Positions 1 through 8,650 of a stretch of DNA of 52,155 nt are shown piece after piece. How positions within the stretch are numbered: position 1 is the stretch's first letter; each line of letters begins with the position of its first letter. The position numbers and the translations under genes were made by a program. The DNA comes from Acidimicrobiales bacterium (GTDB taxonomy: Bacteria; Actinomycetota; Actinomycetes; Mycobacteriales; QHCE01), in the NCBI GenBank assembly GCA_003243955.1, contig QHCE01000069.1, positions 1-52,155 on the forward strand, read 5' to 3'. A model generated the notes under the pieces. It did no database searches and was not told the DNA's origin. It saw nothing but the letters and a program-made list of their open reading frames with translations.

Positions 1-656
1 CCTTGGAATAGATCATCTAGCGGGGAGTTAACCAGCATGGCGGTAACTACTGGTGTTGCTGCTAACTGCATCCGTAGCTTCTCGGTGAGATCAGCTTCGG
101 AGAGATAGTCGAGGCTGACCTGGGTAGACAGGGACAACGCCATCATCGGCGCCCCACCTGTGCCCGAATCACCCAGACGAGCGTAGTACTCGCGCATCAG
201 CGGACCGCGAGGTTTGGGCACCCAAGGTACGTTCTCAATGCCGTTGAAGGGCAGGTTCGCCCCTGGCAGGATTGCCAGGCCAAAGCCACGAGCGATTTCA
301 GCAAGACGCGTCATGGCAGCCTGGGTTTCCTCGACTACAGTGACCAGGTCCTCGGCCGGCGCCGAAGCGTATTCAACCGCTCCCCCGTGCTCCAATGTGA
401 CCTGCGCGCCGCTGCCTTGCCGAATACCGGTGAGATAGCCACCTTCGAAGTGCGGCTCCCCACCGAACTCCGCCGCGATCGTCTTGAATAGGTCGGCGAT
501 CCCGCCGCGTCCGCCATAGGGGGCGGCTAGCCCGCTATCGGGGTCGACGACTCCGCTCTCGACCTCGAGCCCGATTTTTTCGCGCTCGGTATCCGATTTC
601 GCAAACACAGACCGAAGGTCTTGCCGACTAAGCAGTTCAGATGAGCAGACGGGCAT
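1..656 (-). CDS. Glutamate-cysteine ligase, GCS2 family (5' part only)
   Basis: The first 218 codons are present and the gene runs off the left edge of the window. GCS2-family enzymes join glutamate and cysteine with ATP, as the first step of glutathione-type or ergothioneine (EgtA) synthesis. The start ATG at 656-654 is followed by an acidic strand motif, IGLEVESG, near residue 29, which fits the family's metal/ATP site. Further on are PWVPKPRGPLMREYY, the segment LSTQVSLDYLSEADL and NSPLD. These resemble plant-type and proteobacterial glutamate-cysteine ligases more than the short mycobacterial EgtA. The ergothioneine and glutathione alternatives cannot be separated here, because no egtB-E or gshB neighbour is visible. 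The 20 bases at the window edge recur inverted at the far end of the window. Confidence 0.8.
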   Translation of the reverse strand, partial: MPVCSSELLSRQDLRSVFAKSDTEREKIGLEVESGVVDPDSGLAAPYGGRGGIADLFKTIAAEFGGEPHFEGGYLTGIRQGSGAQVTLEHGGAVEYASAPAEDLVTVVEETQAAMTRLAEIARGFGLAILPGANLPFNGIENVPWVPKPRGPLMREYYARLGDSGTGGAPMMALSLSTQVSLDYLSEADLTEKLRMQLAATPVVTAMLVNSPLDDLFQ

Positions 657-784
657 GTACTCCTCGTTCCGAGGTTAGAGAGTGCGCCGCAAAGAGCGCT
701 CGGCCAGTGTAGGAGAGAGCGCCGAGAATCGGTAGAGGTTCTAACGTACTGGGCATGGATCGCAGATACGTTGGGTGAGCCAAC

Positions 785-1372
785 CTATGGCGCCATGTGA
801 GAGCGGGATGCGATACCGATGCCTGCGCCCAGCCACAGCAAGGTCGAAATGACGAGAACCATCGGAATTCCCAGGATGACGATACCTATCCCGGCTCCGG
901 TGTCGTCCTGATCACCGCCGGAGGGCGACAACGCAACAGCAACCATCGCAGCAACATAGAATACCATTATCTCCACGGCGGCACCTGCCACGGCTGATGG
1001 CGCCACCCAGACTGACCGTCGGCCCCGGCCTAAAAGGAATCCCCAGACAACGGTCGCGAGCACTGCTACACCCGCAAGTGATCCGATGATCGCTAACTCG
1101 TTACTCGTTAAGTGGTTGAACCCCTCGGCAACTCCGAACCCGATACCCGCGACGAGCCATCCAGCTAGCGAAACAAGCCACACCGCACCGAAGCACACCA
1201 GACGCGTTGGCAGTGGGTGATATCGGCGCACGCGTAACCAGGACGTGCCATCGAAGCGCCATTTCCGGTCTGCGCTGACAGCGGGTAACCAAACTTGTCC
1301 GCTCCACCAGTACTGACCGTCGGGTGAGAAAGTGGCTTCGGCAGCAGAGAGATCTGTTGGCTGCGCACTCAC
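785..1372 (-). CDS. Small membrane protein with DUF2510-like N-terminal motif
   Basis: This 195-aa protein opens with two short Trp-rich units, SPDGQYWWSGQVWLP and KWRFDGTSWLR. They resemble the DUF2510 motif common at the termini of actinobacterial membrane proteins. About four hydrophobic segments follow (roughly residues 57-77, 91-112, 125-148 and 164-187), with an Asp/Gly-rich loop before the last. It is therefore an integral membrane protein with a cytosolic or surface-associated N-terminal tail. No enzymatic motif is visible and the function is unknown. It stands alone, reading in the same direction as the ligase gene to its left. The region upstream of its start holds a LuxR gene remnant rather than a clear promoter. 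Confidence 0.7.
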   Translation of the reverse strand: MSAQPTDLSAAEATFSPDGQYWWSGQVWLPAVSADRKWRFDGTSWLRVRRYHPLPTRLVCFGAVWLVSLAGWLVAGIGFGVAEGFNHLTSNELAIIGSLAGVAVLATVVWGFLLGRGRRSVWVAPSAVAGAAVEIMVFYVAAMVAVALSPSGGDQDDTGAGIGIVILGIPMVLVISTLLWLGAGIGIASRSHMAP

Positions 1373-1382
1373 CCTGGTCCCC

Positions 1383-1466
1383 CTAGCGGCCTGTCACTCG
1401 CAACATCAGCCTCTCCGACCAATAATCGCAATTGGGTGAATAACTCCGTGCGGTTACCCACCAACG
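1383..1466 (-). pseudogene. Remnant of the 3' end of the LuxR-family gene
   Basis: About 80 bp match the last codons of the LuxR-type gene that ends at 4352, with scattered mismatches. The minus-strand translation contains RTELFTQLRLLVGEADVA, against RTELFTQLRSLIGEADVA in the intact gene. The fragment keeps its parent's orientation but has no upstream DNA-binding helices and no start. The arginase gene, the ATPase gene and a MITE-like repeat lie between the fragment and its parent. The rest of 1467-1655 shows no supported gene. Confidence 0.75.
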
Positions 1467-1655
1467 GTATCGTGAACACGAGCGCGGTACCTTCGTTTTG
1501 ACATGTTCGCCTTTGACCGCAGACGATCTGCCATAGCATCACGCCAACCAGGCGACACACAGGCTCGTGATGCGGACTCCGGCCGGATCTGCAAGATCAC
1601 CCGAGGACACCGCTACACAGGGATTTGCGCCGAGCGAGAGGCACCCTGACCCGGT

Positions 1656-2525
1656 ATGGTCACCTTTGTGCAAATCCATGCGGTCCCGCAGTGGCAGGGA
1701 GCTCTGACCGAGCGTGCGTCGTTGTTGCCTGCGAGCTGTTGTGCTCTCGCGGAGTTGGCCGCCGACGTGCTCGGTGCGCCCGTGCGGGAGATCGAGGTAG
1801 CTACCGGTGGTGGGGATTGCGGCAATGGCATAGCGAACCGGGACGTGCTGATACACAATCTGAACGCGCAGCGCCAGGCATTGGCCGAAACACACGAACC
1901 AGTCCTCACCATTGGTGGGGACTGTGGTGTGGAGTTGGCGCCGCTGGAAACGGCTCGACAACGTTATGGTGATGGACTGACCGCATTGTGGTTCGATGCG
2001 CACGTGGACCTCAACACCCCACGCACGTCGCCGTCCGGTGCTTTCCATGGGATGGTGCTGCGGGCCGCACTGGGCGACGGGGATGACGTGCTAGTGGCCG
2101 ACCCCGCCTTGTCGAAATGGCGAGTGCTGCTGGCGGGAGCGCGGACCCTGGACGCTGCTGAGCAAGAATTGATCCCGCATATTCAACCCGACCCGACACT
2201 TCGTCTGCGGAACGTCGATCTGTGCGCGCCGGAGAACGTCGGCTATGCGCTCGAGATGCTTCAGGCTCACGAAGTGTACCTTCACATCGACCTCGACGTT
2301 CTTGATCCCACCGAGTTCGACGGCCTGAACTGTCCGGAACCAGGCGGCATCACCGTCGGCGAACTGGCGGACAGTATCCGCGCGCTCGCCGACGGCGATC
2401 CTACATTCAAAGGACGACCATGGCCAGTGGTTGCCGTCGGCGTCACCGAGTGCACCACAACCGATCCTGTAGAACTCCGCACATTGGTGCCAATCCTCGA
2501 AGCTATCGGCGCCGCACTCGCGTGA
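1656..2525 (+). CDS. Arginase/agmatinase-family ureohydrolase
   Basis: The 289-aa product has the ureohydrolase signatures in order: TIGGDCGVE (residues 85-93), WFDAHVDLNTPRTSPSG (112-128) and HIDLDVLDP (about 210-218). The DAHxD and DxD motifs carry the usual two-Mn ligands. Family members hydrolyse guanidino groups (arginine, agmatine, formiminoglutamate) and release urea or formamide. The canonical GGDH histidine is cysteine here (C90), a change I believe is shared with a subset of actinobacterial arginase-like proteins, so the substrate is uncertain. The gene stands alone between the LuxR-gene remnant and the ATPase gene. It is part of the cargo bracketed by two copies of the LuxR 3' end. 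The start follows a weak purine-rich stretch. Confidence 0.8.
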   Translation: MVTFVQIHAVPQWQGALTERASLLPASCCALAELAADVLGAPVREIEVATGGGDCGNGIANRDVLIHNLNAQRQALAETHEPVLTIGGDCGVELAPLETARQRYGDGLTALWFDAHVDLNTPRTSPSGAFHGMVLRAALGDGDDVLVADPALSKWRVLLAGARTLDAAEQELIPHIQPDPTLRLRNVDLCAPENVGYALEMLQAHEVYLHIDLDVLDPTEFDGLNCPEPGGITVGELADSIRALADGDPTFKGRPWPVVAVGVTECTTTDPVELRTLVPILEAIGAALA

Positions 2526-2665
2526 CGTGGCGGATTAGACCTAGGCAATGCTTACGGTGAGCGGCCCACTCTCAACGACACCGAGCATCGGGCCTGGTAG
2601 GGCAACCGGAATAACGGATCCAACGTAACCAGCGCTGAACCAACTCCAGGAGTGCGCAGCCTGGA

Positions 2666-4141
2666 TCAATCAGCTGAATACATCTGGTGCGGATCGATAA
2701 GCGCGATAGGCTGATCGGAGCTATCGGCAGCGAACGCGCGGAGTTCGTCGCTAAAACCAGCACCACTGTAACAGGCCAGCACGGTCGAAGAAGTGTCGAA
2801 ACCTTTCGCGGCCAGTAGGTCACGGGCCCGACGTAGTCGATTGAGCTGACCTACCCCCATCCTGACGTTCCACTTGGCTTCTCCCAGACACAGGATAGTT
2901 CGCCGTTCGCTAGGTAAACCCGGCGCGAGCGCGACTACATCTACCTGAATCTGGGTGCCTTTTTCCGGATCAGATATCGTTCCTGCCGCAATCTCGCCAA
3001 TGAGACTTCCGAACAGTTCATCTCCAGATTGCGCAACGTGCTCCCGGCACAGCGCCTCAAAGTGAGGGCCAACGACCTGCGAACGGAACCTCGCTTGAGC
3101 ATCAGCCCACACCGCGCGAGAGCGGTGCTGCTCCAAGGGAGTCCATGCACGCCGCATGACGGACTCATAGAAAACGATCAGCGGCTCTACCACACGGAAT
3201 ACCGATCTTCGCGCATGAAATGGATCGATTTCACGACATACAAGCCCACTGTCTTCTAGCACAGTCAATGCATGCACGAGATCGGAGTCTTTACGGCCAA
3301 CGTAGTTAGCTATCCCGCCACGAGTGGTTTTACCCGCCGCGATTGCCCCGAGTACCGAGTTATACAACGCCGGTTCACGAATGCCAACTTCTTCAGCTAG
3401 CAGATACCGAGCCTCGCGGAAAATAGGAGTATCCGGGTTGAGAATAGACCGTTGCACCCAGGCGTCGAAATCTTCGATCGATGCAGGAGTATCGCCGCGG
3501 ACAAATGCTTGACGGTAAGCAGGTGTTCCGCCGACAATAGCGTGCACTAAAATAGCCAGCACAGGGTCGTCTAGCCCCCAAAACGCAGCGGCGGCCCGGT
3601 AATCGAAAGGGCGAACCAGTAGTTCCATTCCAGCCCTGCCCCGCAGCGGAGCATTACCTGCTAGTAGTTTGCCCATAACCGCCATCGCGGATCCACACAA
3701 CAGCAACTTAGCCGTACTGGTGGATCGGATCCATCCGCCAGGATCCAAAGCGCGCTGCAATAACGAAGGCAAGGCTGGCTCTGCTGCGCTCAAGTAGGGA
3801 AATTCATCGATAACGATGAGTCCCTCCGGCACGGCTTGGTACACCGCCCGGAGCGCGTCCTCCCACGTATCAAGCTGATATGTAATTCCGCTGTGGGTGT
3901 GCTCGGCAAGCGCGATAGCGAACTCTCGGAGCGCATTGGTGGAGGTGGTCTCGGTAGCGGTGAAGTAAAATCCTTGTGTGACCTCAGTCAGGGCGCGCAG
4001 CAGAAAGGTTTTCCCCTGCCGACGCCGGCCGCTTACTATTCCTAGTCGGACTTCTGGCTCGGAGCTGGTCACGAACTGGCGCAGCGAGCTCCATTCGACG
4101 TCGCGATCGAACACGTAAGAAGGCTTAGATAGCATCTCCAC
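2666..4141 (-). CDS. AAA-type ATPase with C-terminal DUF234-like nuclease domain
   Basis: The 491-aa protein has an N-terminal P-loop, GRRRQGKTF (about residues 38-46), and Walker B, LIVIDEFPYL (about 118-127). A winged-helix-like middle part follows, then a C-terminal domain with GEAKW and a nearby acidic residue, matching the archaeal ATPase_2/DUF234 family. In that family the C-terminal domain looks like a restriction-endonuclease fold, and the proteins are usually found singly in mobile or accessory regions. Their role is not well established; a defence or toxin role has been suggested but is not shown here. The start is either of two ATGs two codons apart. A MITE-like repeat lies directly upstream. 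Confidence 0.75.
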   Translation of the reverse strand: MEMLSKPSYVFDRDVEWSSLRQFVTSSEPEVRLGIVSGRRRQGKTFLLRALTEVTQGFYFTATETTSTNALREFAIALAEHTHSGITYQLDTWEDALRAVYQAVPEGLIVIDEFPYLSAAEPALPSLLQRALDPGGWIRSTSTAKLLLCGSAMAVMGKLLAGNAPLRGRAGMELLVRPFDYRAAAAFWGLDDPVLAILVHAIVGGTPAYRQAFVRGDTPASIEDFDAWVQRSILNPDTPIFREARYLLAEEVGIREPALYNSVLGAIAAGKTTRGGIANYVGRKDSDLVHALTVLEDSGLVCREIDPFHARRSVFRVVEPLIVFYESVMRRAWTPLEQHRSRAVWADAQARFRSQVVGPHFEALCREHVAQSGDELFGSLIGEIAAGTISDPEKGTQIQVDVVALAPGLPSERRTILCLGEAKWNVRMGVGQLNRLRRARDLLAAKGFDTSSTVLACYSGAGFSDELRAFAADSSDQPIALIDPHQMYSAD

Positions 4142-4200
4142 GGCTCCTCCGATCGCATCAGATGTAACTGTAGCTATGGTAAGTACAGTTACACTAGCTT

Positions 4201-4323
4201 ACGAGGTGGTGCACGATTTCAAGCTACTGCCATCAGCGTCGATGAAACGACCAGGTCAGCGGCAACGTGTTTTTGCCAAGTTACGAGAACTTGTACAAAA
4301 ATTTTTATCGTGCACCACCTCGT
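4201..4323 (-). repeat. MITE-like element, copy 1 (complete)
   Basis: This 123-bp non-coding element is bounded by a perfect 17-bp terminal inverted repeat, ACGAGGTGGTGCACGAT at 4201-4217 and its complement at 4307-4323. Inside is a second, smaller inverted repeat around CCAAGTT/AACTTG, next to an A/T run. The same sequence recurs at 28203 and 46056 in the opposite orientation. No transposase is encoded, so if mobile it depends on an enzyme from elsewhere. No clear target-site duplication is visible. It lies between the ATPase promoter and the 3' end of the LuxR gene. Confidence 0.8.
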
Positions 4324-4351
4324 TAACCTGCCTTTATTATCTCGAGGCTGG

Positions 4352-7027
4352 TCACGCCGCAACATCAGCCTCTCCGATCAGTGATCGCAATTGGGTGAAT
4401 AGCTCCGTGCGGCTACTAACACCTAGGCGCTGTCGCACCCTCGCCATGTGATGCTCGACCGTCTTGGGAGAGATGAACAAGCGCTCACCGATGTTTTTGT
4501 ATGTCAAACCAGCCAGGATGAGCTGGCCCACTTCACGTTCTCGCTCGCTCAAGATCGAGCTGCCCTTGCTCGATGCACTCCGAGAATCCCCACCCGAGCC
4601 GCGTGAACCTCCAGCGCGACTGGAGCGTACCTGTGCCGGTTTGTCGGGGGGTGCCAGCTTCTCCTGGGGGTTAGGTTCGTCGGCGGCGGAGCTCGAGTCG
4701 GCTGCCGGATAATGGTCTGATGGAATGGGCGTGCGCTCGTGCAACGAACGCGCGCACGCGAGCAAAGTCATCATCGTCTTGCGATCGTCCGCGGCACCCG
4801 CGGCCTGACCTGCCAGGCGCGCCCCGTCGGCAGCCAGTCCGACGCTATGCAGCCTCCGAGCGGCGGCTTGCACGATCTCGGCGTCGATCTCACCTCGGGC
4901 AATATCTAGCCAACACTTCCCTGCCTCCGCCAAGGAGCCAGCATAGGGGCTGCTCAATGCTGCTGCCGACAGCGCTGCCGCATGTTGCTGCGCCGCTAAC
5001 ACATCAGAGGTGACGAGGGCGGCATGCAGCCGGTACCAGTGCAACGGGGCTGCCCACAACGGTGGATCACCCAACTCGCTCAGGAGAGCTTCGGCTTCTT
5101 CAAGATGGGGTGCGATCCAGCCCGGTTCAGCACATTCGGCGGCAGCCACAGCTAACTCACCGAGCGGTTGCAGCGTGTACAGATCGATAGGGTGCCGAGC
5201 TAGCGCTGTGCGCGCCCGTTCCACCTGCAGGCGCAGCGCGGGCCGATTCTCCTCACGTCGCGCCATGCCTGCCGCCAAGGCTACCCAGAGCAGCTCATCT
5301 CGCGGTTCGGGTGCCAGGTCCGCGCTAGCCAATCGATCTAGCGCGCGATGCGTCACATCGTACTTGCCCCGAGCCATCGCGATCCAGCCGTGCAGCAGCA
5401 GATGACGAGTGCGCGCTGGACGGCCGCCAAGCTTTGTGGTGACAGCCCGTCTTAGCGCGGAATCGGCTACCGCTAGTTCCCCACACTGAAGTGCGACAAC
5501 GGCCGTCAAGGCGGCTGGAGTATCCGGGAGTAGCGCTGTTTCACCCGCGGGCTCGAGAAGTGCCGCTGCCCTGGCTAGCTGAGAAAGCGCTGCCGTGTAC
5601 GTACCATCGACGGTCGCAAGCATTCCTGTGGCCATGAGCGTGCCGGCCCCAGCAAGTAAAGTAGCTGCCGCACTTCCCTCCAGACGTGCGGATTCCAACA
5701 CTTCTCGAGCTTGGGCTAGGGCACCGATTCCGATCAGTGCGGGCACCGCGAGCGCCGCGGCACCAGGCACATTACGGTATAGCTGCGTGCTGCGTTCCAG
5801 GAGTCCGCGCTGCGCGTGTACCGCCGCGGCCACTAAAAAGCTCCGGGTACGGTCGGGAGCGTCGGGATCTGACATGACCTCATCAGTTAAACGCAGTGCC
5901 TGGTCAAGGTCGCCGGTGAGCGCGGCGGCTTCCGCGCGCCGCGCCGCCAGTGCACGCTGCGATCCACCCGCCTCGACAGCTCCGGCGAAAAGCTCCCCGG
6001 CCAAGGCCGGAGACTCCCGCAGCGCTTCGTCGCCGGCAACCTCCAGAACACTGGCGACGCGGCTGCCGCTTGCGCCAGTACCCAGTAGCTGCCGAGCAGC
6101 GGCAAGCACTGATCCACCTCGTTCGAGCTGAATCTCAGCCAACTGCCGCTGCAATTGACGGCTGTGTAGCACCGGCATGAGTCGCAGCACGAGGTTGCGA
6201 ATGAAAGTGATGATCTCACCGGCCTCAGTGAGCAGACCAGTCGCTCGCGCCGCTTCTACGGTCTCGCTCACGCTGATCGGTTCGGAGCCAAGCAACGGGC
6301 CTAGCACCTCAGCGTCTAACGGCGCACCGATAGCTACCGCCTGCAGCAGGCTATACACCTGTGGATCAAGTGCCTCTAATTGGTAGCGCAGTCGCTCGGC
6401 TAAGCCAGGTGAAACATTTACCCGCTGCGGACGCCGGAACTGCTCCGGATGGCGCGGATCAAACCTTCCGGTATCCAGTAACGCCTGAACAACGAGATCG
6501 GCTAGCCACGGCAGACCACCGGCTTGCTCGTACACCAGGTCGATCAACGATTCTTCCGGAACGCATTCGACACGCTGGGAGATCCGGGCGGCAATCGCGG
6601 TGCGATCCAGATGACTCGTCATCACAAGTGAGTGTTGCCGCGACAGGCTCGCGCCCAGTGCTGAGAGCCCAGGCGGCCTAGGCCATGGACGATAGGTAAC
6701 GACAAGCCGGGCAGTTCCGGATTCGGCGAAAGCGCGCAGCCGATCAAGGACCGGCTCAGAGAGCCGGTGCGCATCGTCGACCAGGATGGGATTATCCCCT
6801 TTGAGCGCGGAAAGCCAGAGATCAACATTTGTGCCGCCACGCACCACCGTGACACCGGCTTGGGAGTATTGGCTAACCAACCTGTCCAGCACCGCAGACT
6901 TTCCGGTGCCTCCCGGACCAACGATCGCGGCAGTCAGCGGAGCGGACGGTGCTGTTGAGATGTGACGCAAGATCCAGTCCGCCGCGGGCAGCACAAGTTC
7001 GGGCGGTGCAGGGGTAGTGCGGACCAT
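4352..7027 (-). CDS. LuxR-family transcriptional regulator with N-terminal AAA domain
   Basis: The 891-aa protein has an N-terminal P-loop domain, VGPGGTGKSAVLDR (about residues 36-49), with ILVDDAHRL as a Walker B-like segment. A long helical, TPR-like middle follows. After a Ser/Gly-rich linker comes a C-terminal LuxR helix-turn-helix: LSEREREVGQLILAGLT...NIGERLFISPKTVEHH. It is the large ATP-binding LuxR (LAL/MalT-like) architecture, in which a ligand or partner and ATP control DNA binding. I chose the ATG at 7027, ten codons inside the longest reading frame, because GGAAAGG stands six bases before it. A divergent RNA-repair operon begins at 7397, separated by a palindrome and a repeat. 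Its 3' end is partly duplicated at 1383-1466. Targets are unknown. Confidence 0.85.
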   Translation of the reverse strand: MVRTTPAPPELVLPAADWILRHISTAPSAPLTAAIVGPGGTGKSAVLDRLVSQYSQAGVTVVRGGTNVDLWLSALKGDNPILVDDAHRLSEPVLDRLRAFAESGTARLVVTYRPWPRPPGLSALGASLSRQHSLVMTSHLDRTAIAARISQRVECVPEESLIDLVYEQAGGLPWLADLVVQALLDTGRFDPRHPEQFRRPQRVNVSPGLAERLRYQLEALDPQVYSLLQAVAIGAPLDAEVLGPLLGSEPISVSETVEAARATGLLTEAGEIITFIRNLVLRLMPVLHSRQLQRQLAEIQLERGGSVLAAARQLLGTGASGSRVASVLEVAGDEALRESPALAGELFAGAVEAGGSQRALAARRAEAAALTGDLDQALRLTDEVMSDPDAPDRTRSFLVAAAVHAQRGLLERSTQLYRNVPGAAALAVPALIGIGALAQAREVLESARLEGSAAATLLAGAGTLMATGMLATVDGTYTAALSQLARAAALLEPAGETALLPDTPAALTAVVALQCGELAVADSALRRAVTTKLGGRPARTRHLLLHGWIAMARGKYDVTHRALDRLASADLAPEPRDELLWVALAAGMARREENRPALRLQVERARTALARHPIDLYTLQPLGELAVAAAECAEPGWIAPHLEEAEALLSELGDPPLWAAPLHWYRLHAALVTSDVLAAQQHAAALSAAALSSPYAGSLAEAGKCWLDIARGEIDAEIVQAAARRLHSVGLAADGARLAGQAAGAADDRKTMMTLLACARSLHERTPIPSDHYPAADSSSAADEPNPQEKLAPPDKPAQVRSSRAGGSRGSGGDSRSASSKGSSILSEREREVGQLILAGLTYKNIGERLFISPKTVEHHMARVRQRLGVSSRTELFTQLRSLIGEADVAA

Positions 7028-7113
7028 GCTAGCCTTTCCAGAGGTGGCTCTACGCATGCGACGCAGCGCTCACTAGAAGCATCGGCAGGCGGTTACGGGG
7101 GCGTTACACAGTT

Positions 7114-7158
7114 TGGCGTTTCTCCCCCGTTCCTGGGGGCGTAACCGCAAAATTCATC
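7114..7158. repeat. 45-bp direct repeat A, left of the RNA-repair cassette
   Basis: Starts TGGCGTTTCTCCCCCG and ends CGTAACCGCAAAATTCATC. A near-identical copy (about 42 of 45 positions, one base shorter) lies in the same orientation at 9676-9719. Both copies are preceded by GCGGTTA and so form a wider imperfect inverted structure with GTAACCGC. The two copies bracket the RNA ligase and kinase/phosphatase genes, so they could be recombination or attachment ends, or copies of a structured RNA element. Confidence 0.75.
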
Positions 7159-7182
7159 CCCGGCAGCTAGCTGCCGGGGATG
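7155..7182. promoter_or_regulatory. 28-bp perfect palindrome between divergent genes
   Basis: Bases 7155-7182 read identically on both strands around an AGCT/AGCT centre, with GGCAGC/GCTGCC arms and CATCCCC/GGGGATG ends. It lies between the LuxR start (7027) and the RNA ligase start (7397), overlapping the end of repeat A. Its symmetry and position fit an operator for a dimeric regulator or a hairpin in the leader RNA. There is no T-run to mark a terminator. Regulation by the LuxR protein is a guess. Confidence 0.5.
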
Positions 7183-7396
7183 TCAAGCGTTTTGGATAAG
7201 TGGGCACTGCGACTGGCCCTGCGCTGATGCCGCCCAGAATCTGAGGCGCAGACAAGCCTGCGTGCACCTGGCCAAATACCGCAGCTCATCCAAGCGCACC
7301 GACGAGAGGCCGCAGGGCAGCTCTGCATCGTCAGCGAACCCTTTCCATCCGTCCCCGCCCTAACTGGAAAGGGCGCCCAACCACCAGGACCATGAC
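7183..7396. other. Leader region of the RNA-repair operon
   Basis: No gene is visible in these 214 bases on either strand. They lie directly upstream of the RNA ligase ATG and must hold its promoter. I cannot point to a convincing -35/-10 pair. A purine-rich stretch, CTGGAAAGGGC at about 7362-7372, is the nearest ribosome-binding candidate but lies rather far from the start. Confidence 0.4.
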
Positions 7397-8650
7397 ATGA
7401 CTGACTTCAATCTCGAAAAAGCGGAAGCGGAAGTGCCGTCGAAAAACCCGCGTTTAGAGCAGGTCATTCCAGACGCTGATCTGCTGACACAGATGATTGA
7501 TGAAGGCTACGTCAAGGTGCGAGAGCACCCCGAGTTTTCCTACCAGATCTACAACTATACCGATAAATGCCAGTGGGACGGCATATGGAACGACGTAACG
7601 ACCCGCTGCCGTGGGCTTATCATCCACACGCCCACGAATGAGGTAATCGCACGCCCGTTCCCAAAGTTTTTCAACCACAACCAGGAACAAGCCGCCGGTA
7701 TCATCACCCAGACGGCCCACGTGAAGGTGACCGACAAGGCCGACGGATCTCTAGGCATCCTCTACCCGCTCCCGATGGGTGGACATGCGATCGCAACGCG
7801 CGGTTCGTTCATTTCCGATCAGGCGCAGCATGCAACCGAGATCTACCACGAGCGCTATGCCGACCAGTGGGAACCTGTGCCAGGGGTGACGTACCTGTTC
7901 GAGATCATCTACCGCGACAACCGCATCGTCTTGGACTACGGCGACACAGACGATCTAGTGCACCTGGCAACGATCGACAACCATACGGGCATAACGCTGC
8001 CTGACAGCTTCGCCGATGGCTGGCCAGGGGAACGGGTCAAGCACTTTCCCTACACCAGCCTTGCGCAGGCGTTGGCAGCGCAACCGCGACCGAACGCCGA
8101 AGGGCTCGTGGTCTACTACCCCGAGACTGACCAGCGGGTGAAGATCAAGCAGGACGACTACGTAGCGCTGCATCGCATCCTCACCGGCTGCACCGCCCGC
8201 ACGCTGTGGAATCACATTGCCATTAACTGGGAGCTTGCCGCGGGACAAACGGCGCGGCAGATCGAGCGGGACCTACGCGTAGGTCCCGAAACCGTGGTGC
8301 GTGTTCAGGCAGCGGGAACCAAGTGGATCGATAAGTTCCACGAGTCCACGCCGGAGGAGTTCTGGACGTGGGTCGACACCACAATTAAGCAGCTCCAAGA
8401 CGACTTCGAGCGCACCTTGTTAGACATCCTTCGGGAGTACCGGGAGATTAAGGCTGAGCTCGACGGAGGGAGCTACGTAGAGGAGAAAGGCGTCTACCGG
8501 AAGGCATTCGCGGCTAAGGCGATCCAGTCTAAGCACAAGTCGGCTCTGTTCATGCTCGTCGACGACCGACGAATCGACACCTACATTTTCCGCCTGATCT
8601 ACCCCGAGCACGAAACCCCGTTCATGACAGTGTCGGAAGACGTCGCATGA
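7397..8650 (+). CDS. T4 Rnl1-like RNA ligase
   Basis: The 417-aa product carries covalent nucleotidyltransferase motifs in order: motif I KADGS with the predicted adenylated lysine K114, a motif IIIa-like stretch TYLFEIIYR near residue 165, motif IV EGLVVYYP near 235, and motif V VKIKQ near 248. Upstream, TTRCRGLIIH and RPFPKFFNHNQ match the N-terminal part of T4 RNA ligase 1. Such ligases seal 3'-OH/5'-phosphate RNA ends, classically tRNAs cut in the anticodon loop. The C-terminal 150 residues are helical and specific to the Rnl1 group. The downstream kinase/phosphatase overlaps by four bases (ATGA), so the two are probably translationally coupled. Pairing with an end-healing enzyme is the T4-phage arrangement, which suggests phage origin. 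Codon 291 region contains a 22-bp perfect DNA palindrome. Confidence 0.88.
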   Translation: MTDFNLEKAEAEVPSKNPRLEQVIPDADLLTQMIDEGYVKVREHPEFSYQIYNYTDKCQWDGIWNDVTTRCRGLIIHTPTNEVIARPFPKFFNHNQEQAAGIITQTAHVKVTDKADGSLGILYPLPMGGHAIATRGSFISDQAQHATEIYHERYADQWEPVPGVTYLFEIIYRDNRIVLDYGDTDDLVHLATIDNHTGITLPDSFADGWPGERVKHFPYTSLAQALAAQPRPNAEGLVVYYPETDQRVKIKQDDYVALHRILTGCTARTLWNHIAINWELAAGQTARQIERDLRVGPETVVRVQAAGTKWIDKFHESTPEEFWTWVDTTIKQLQDDFERTLLDILREYREIKAELDGGSYVEEKGVYRKAFAAKAIQSKHKSALFMLVDDRRIDTYIFRLIYPEHETPFMTVSEDVA

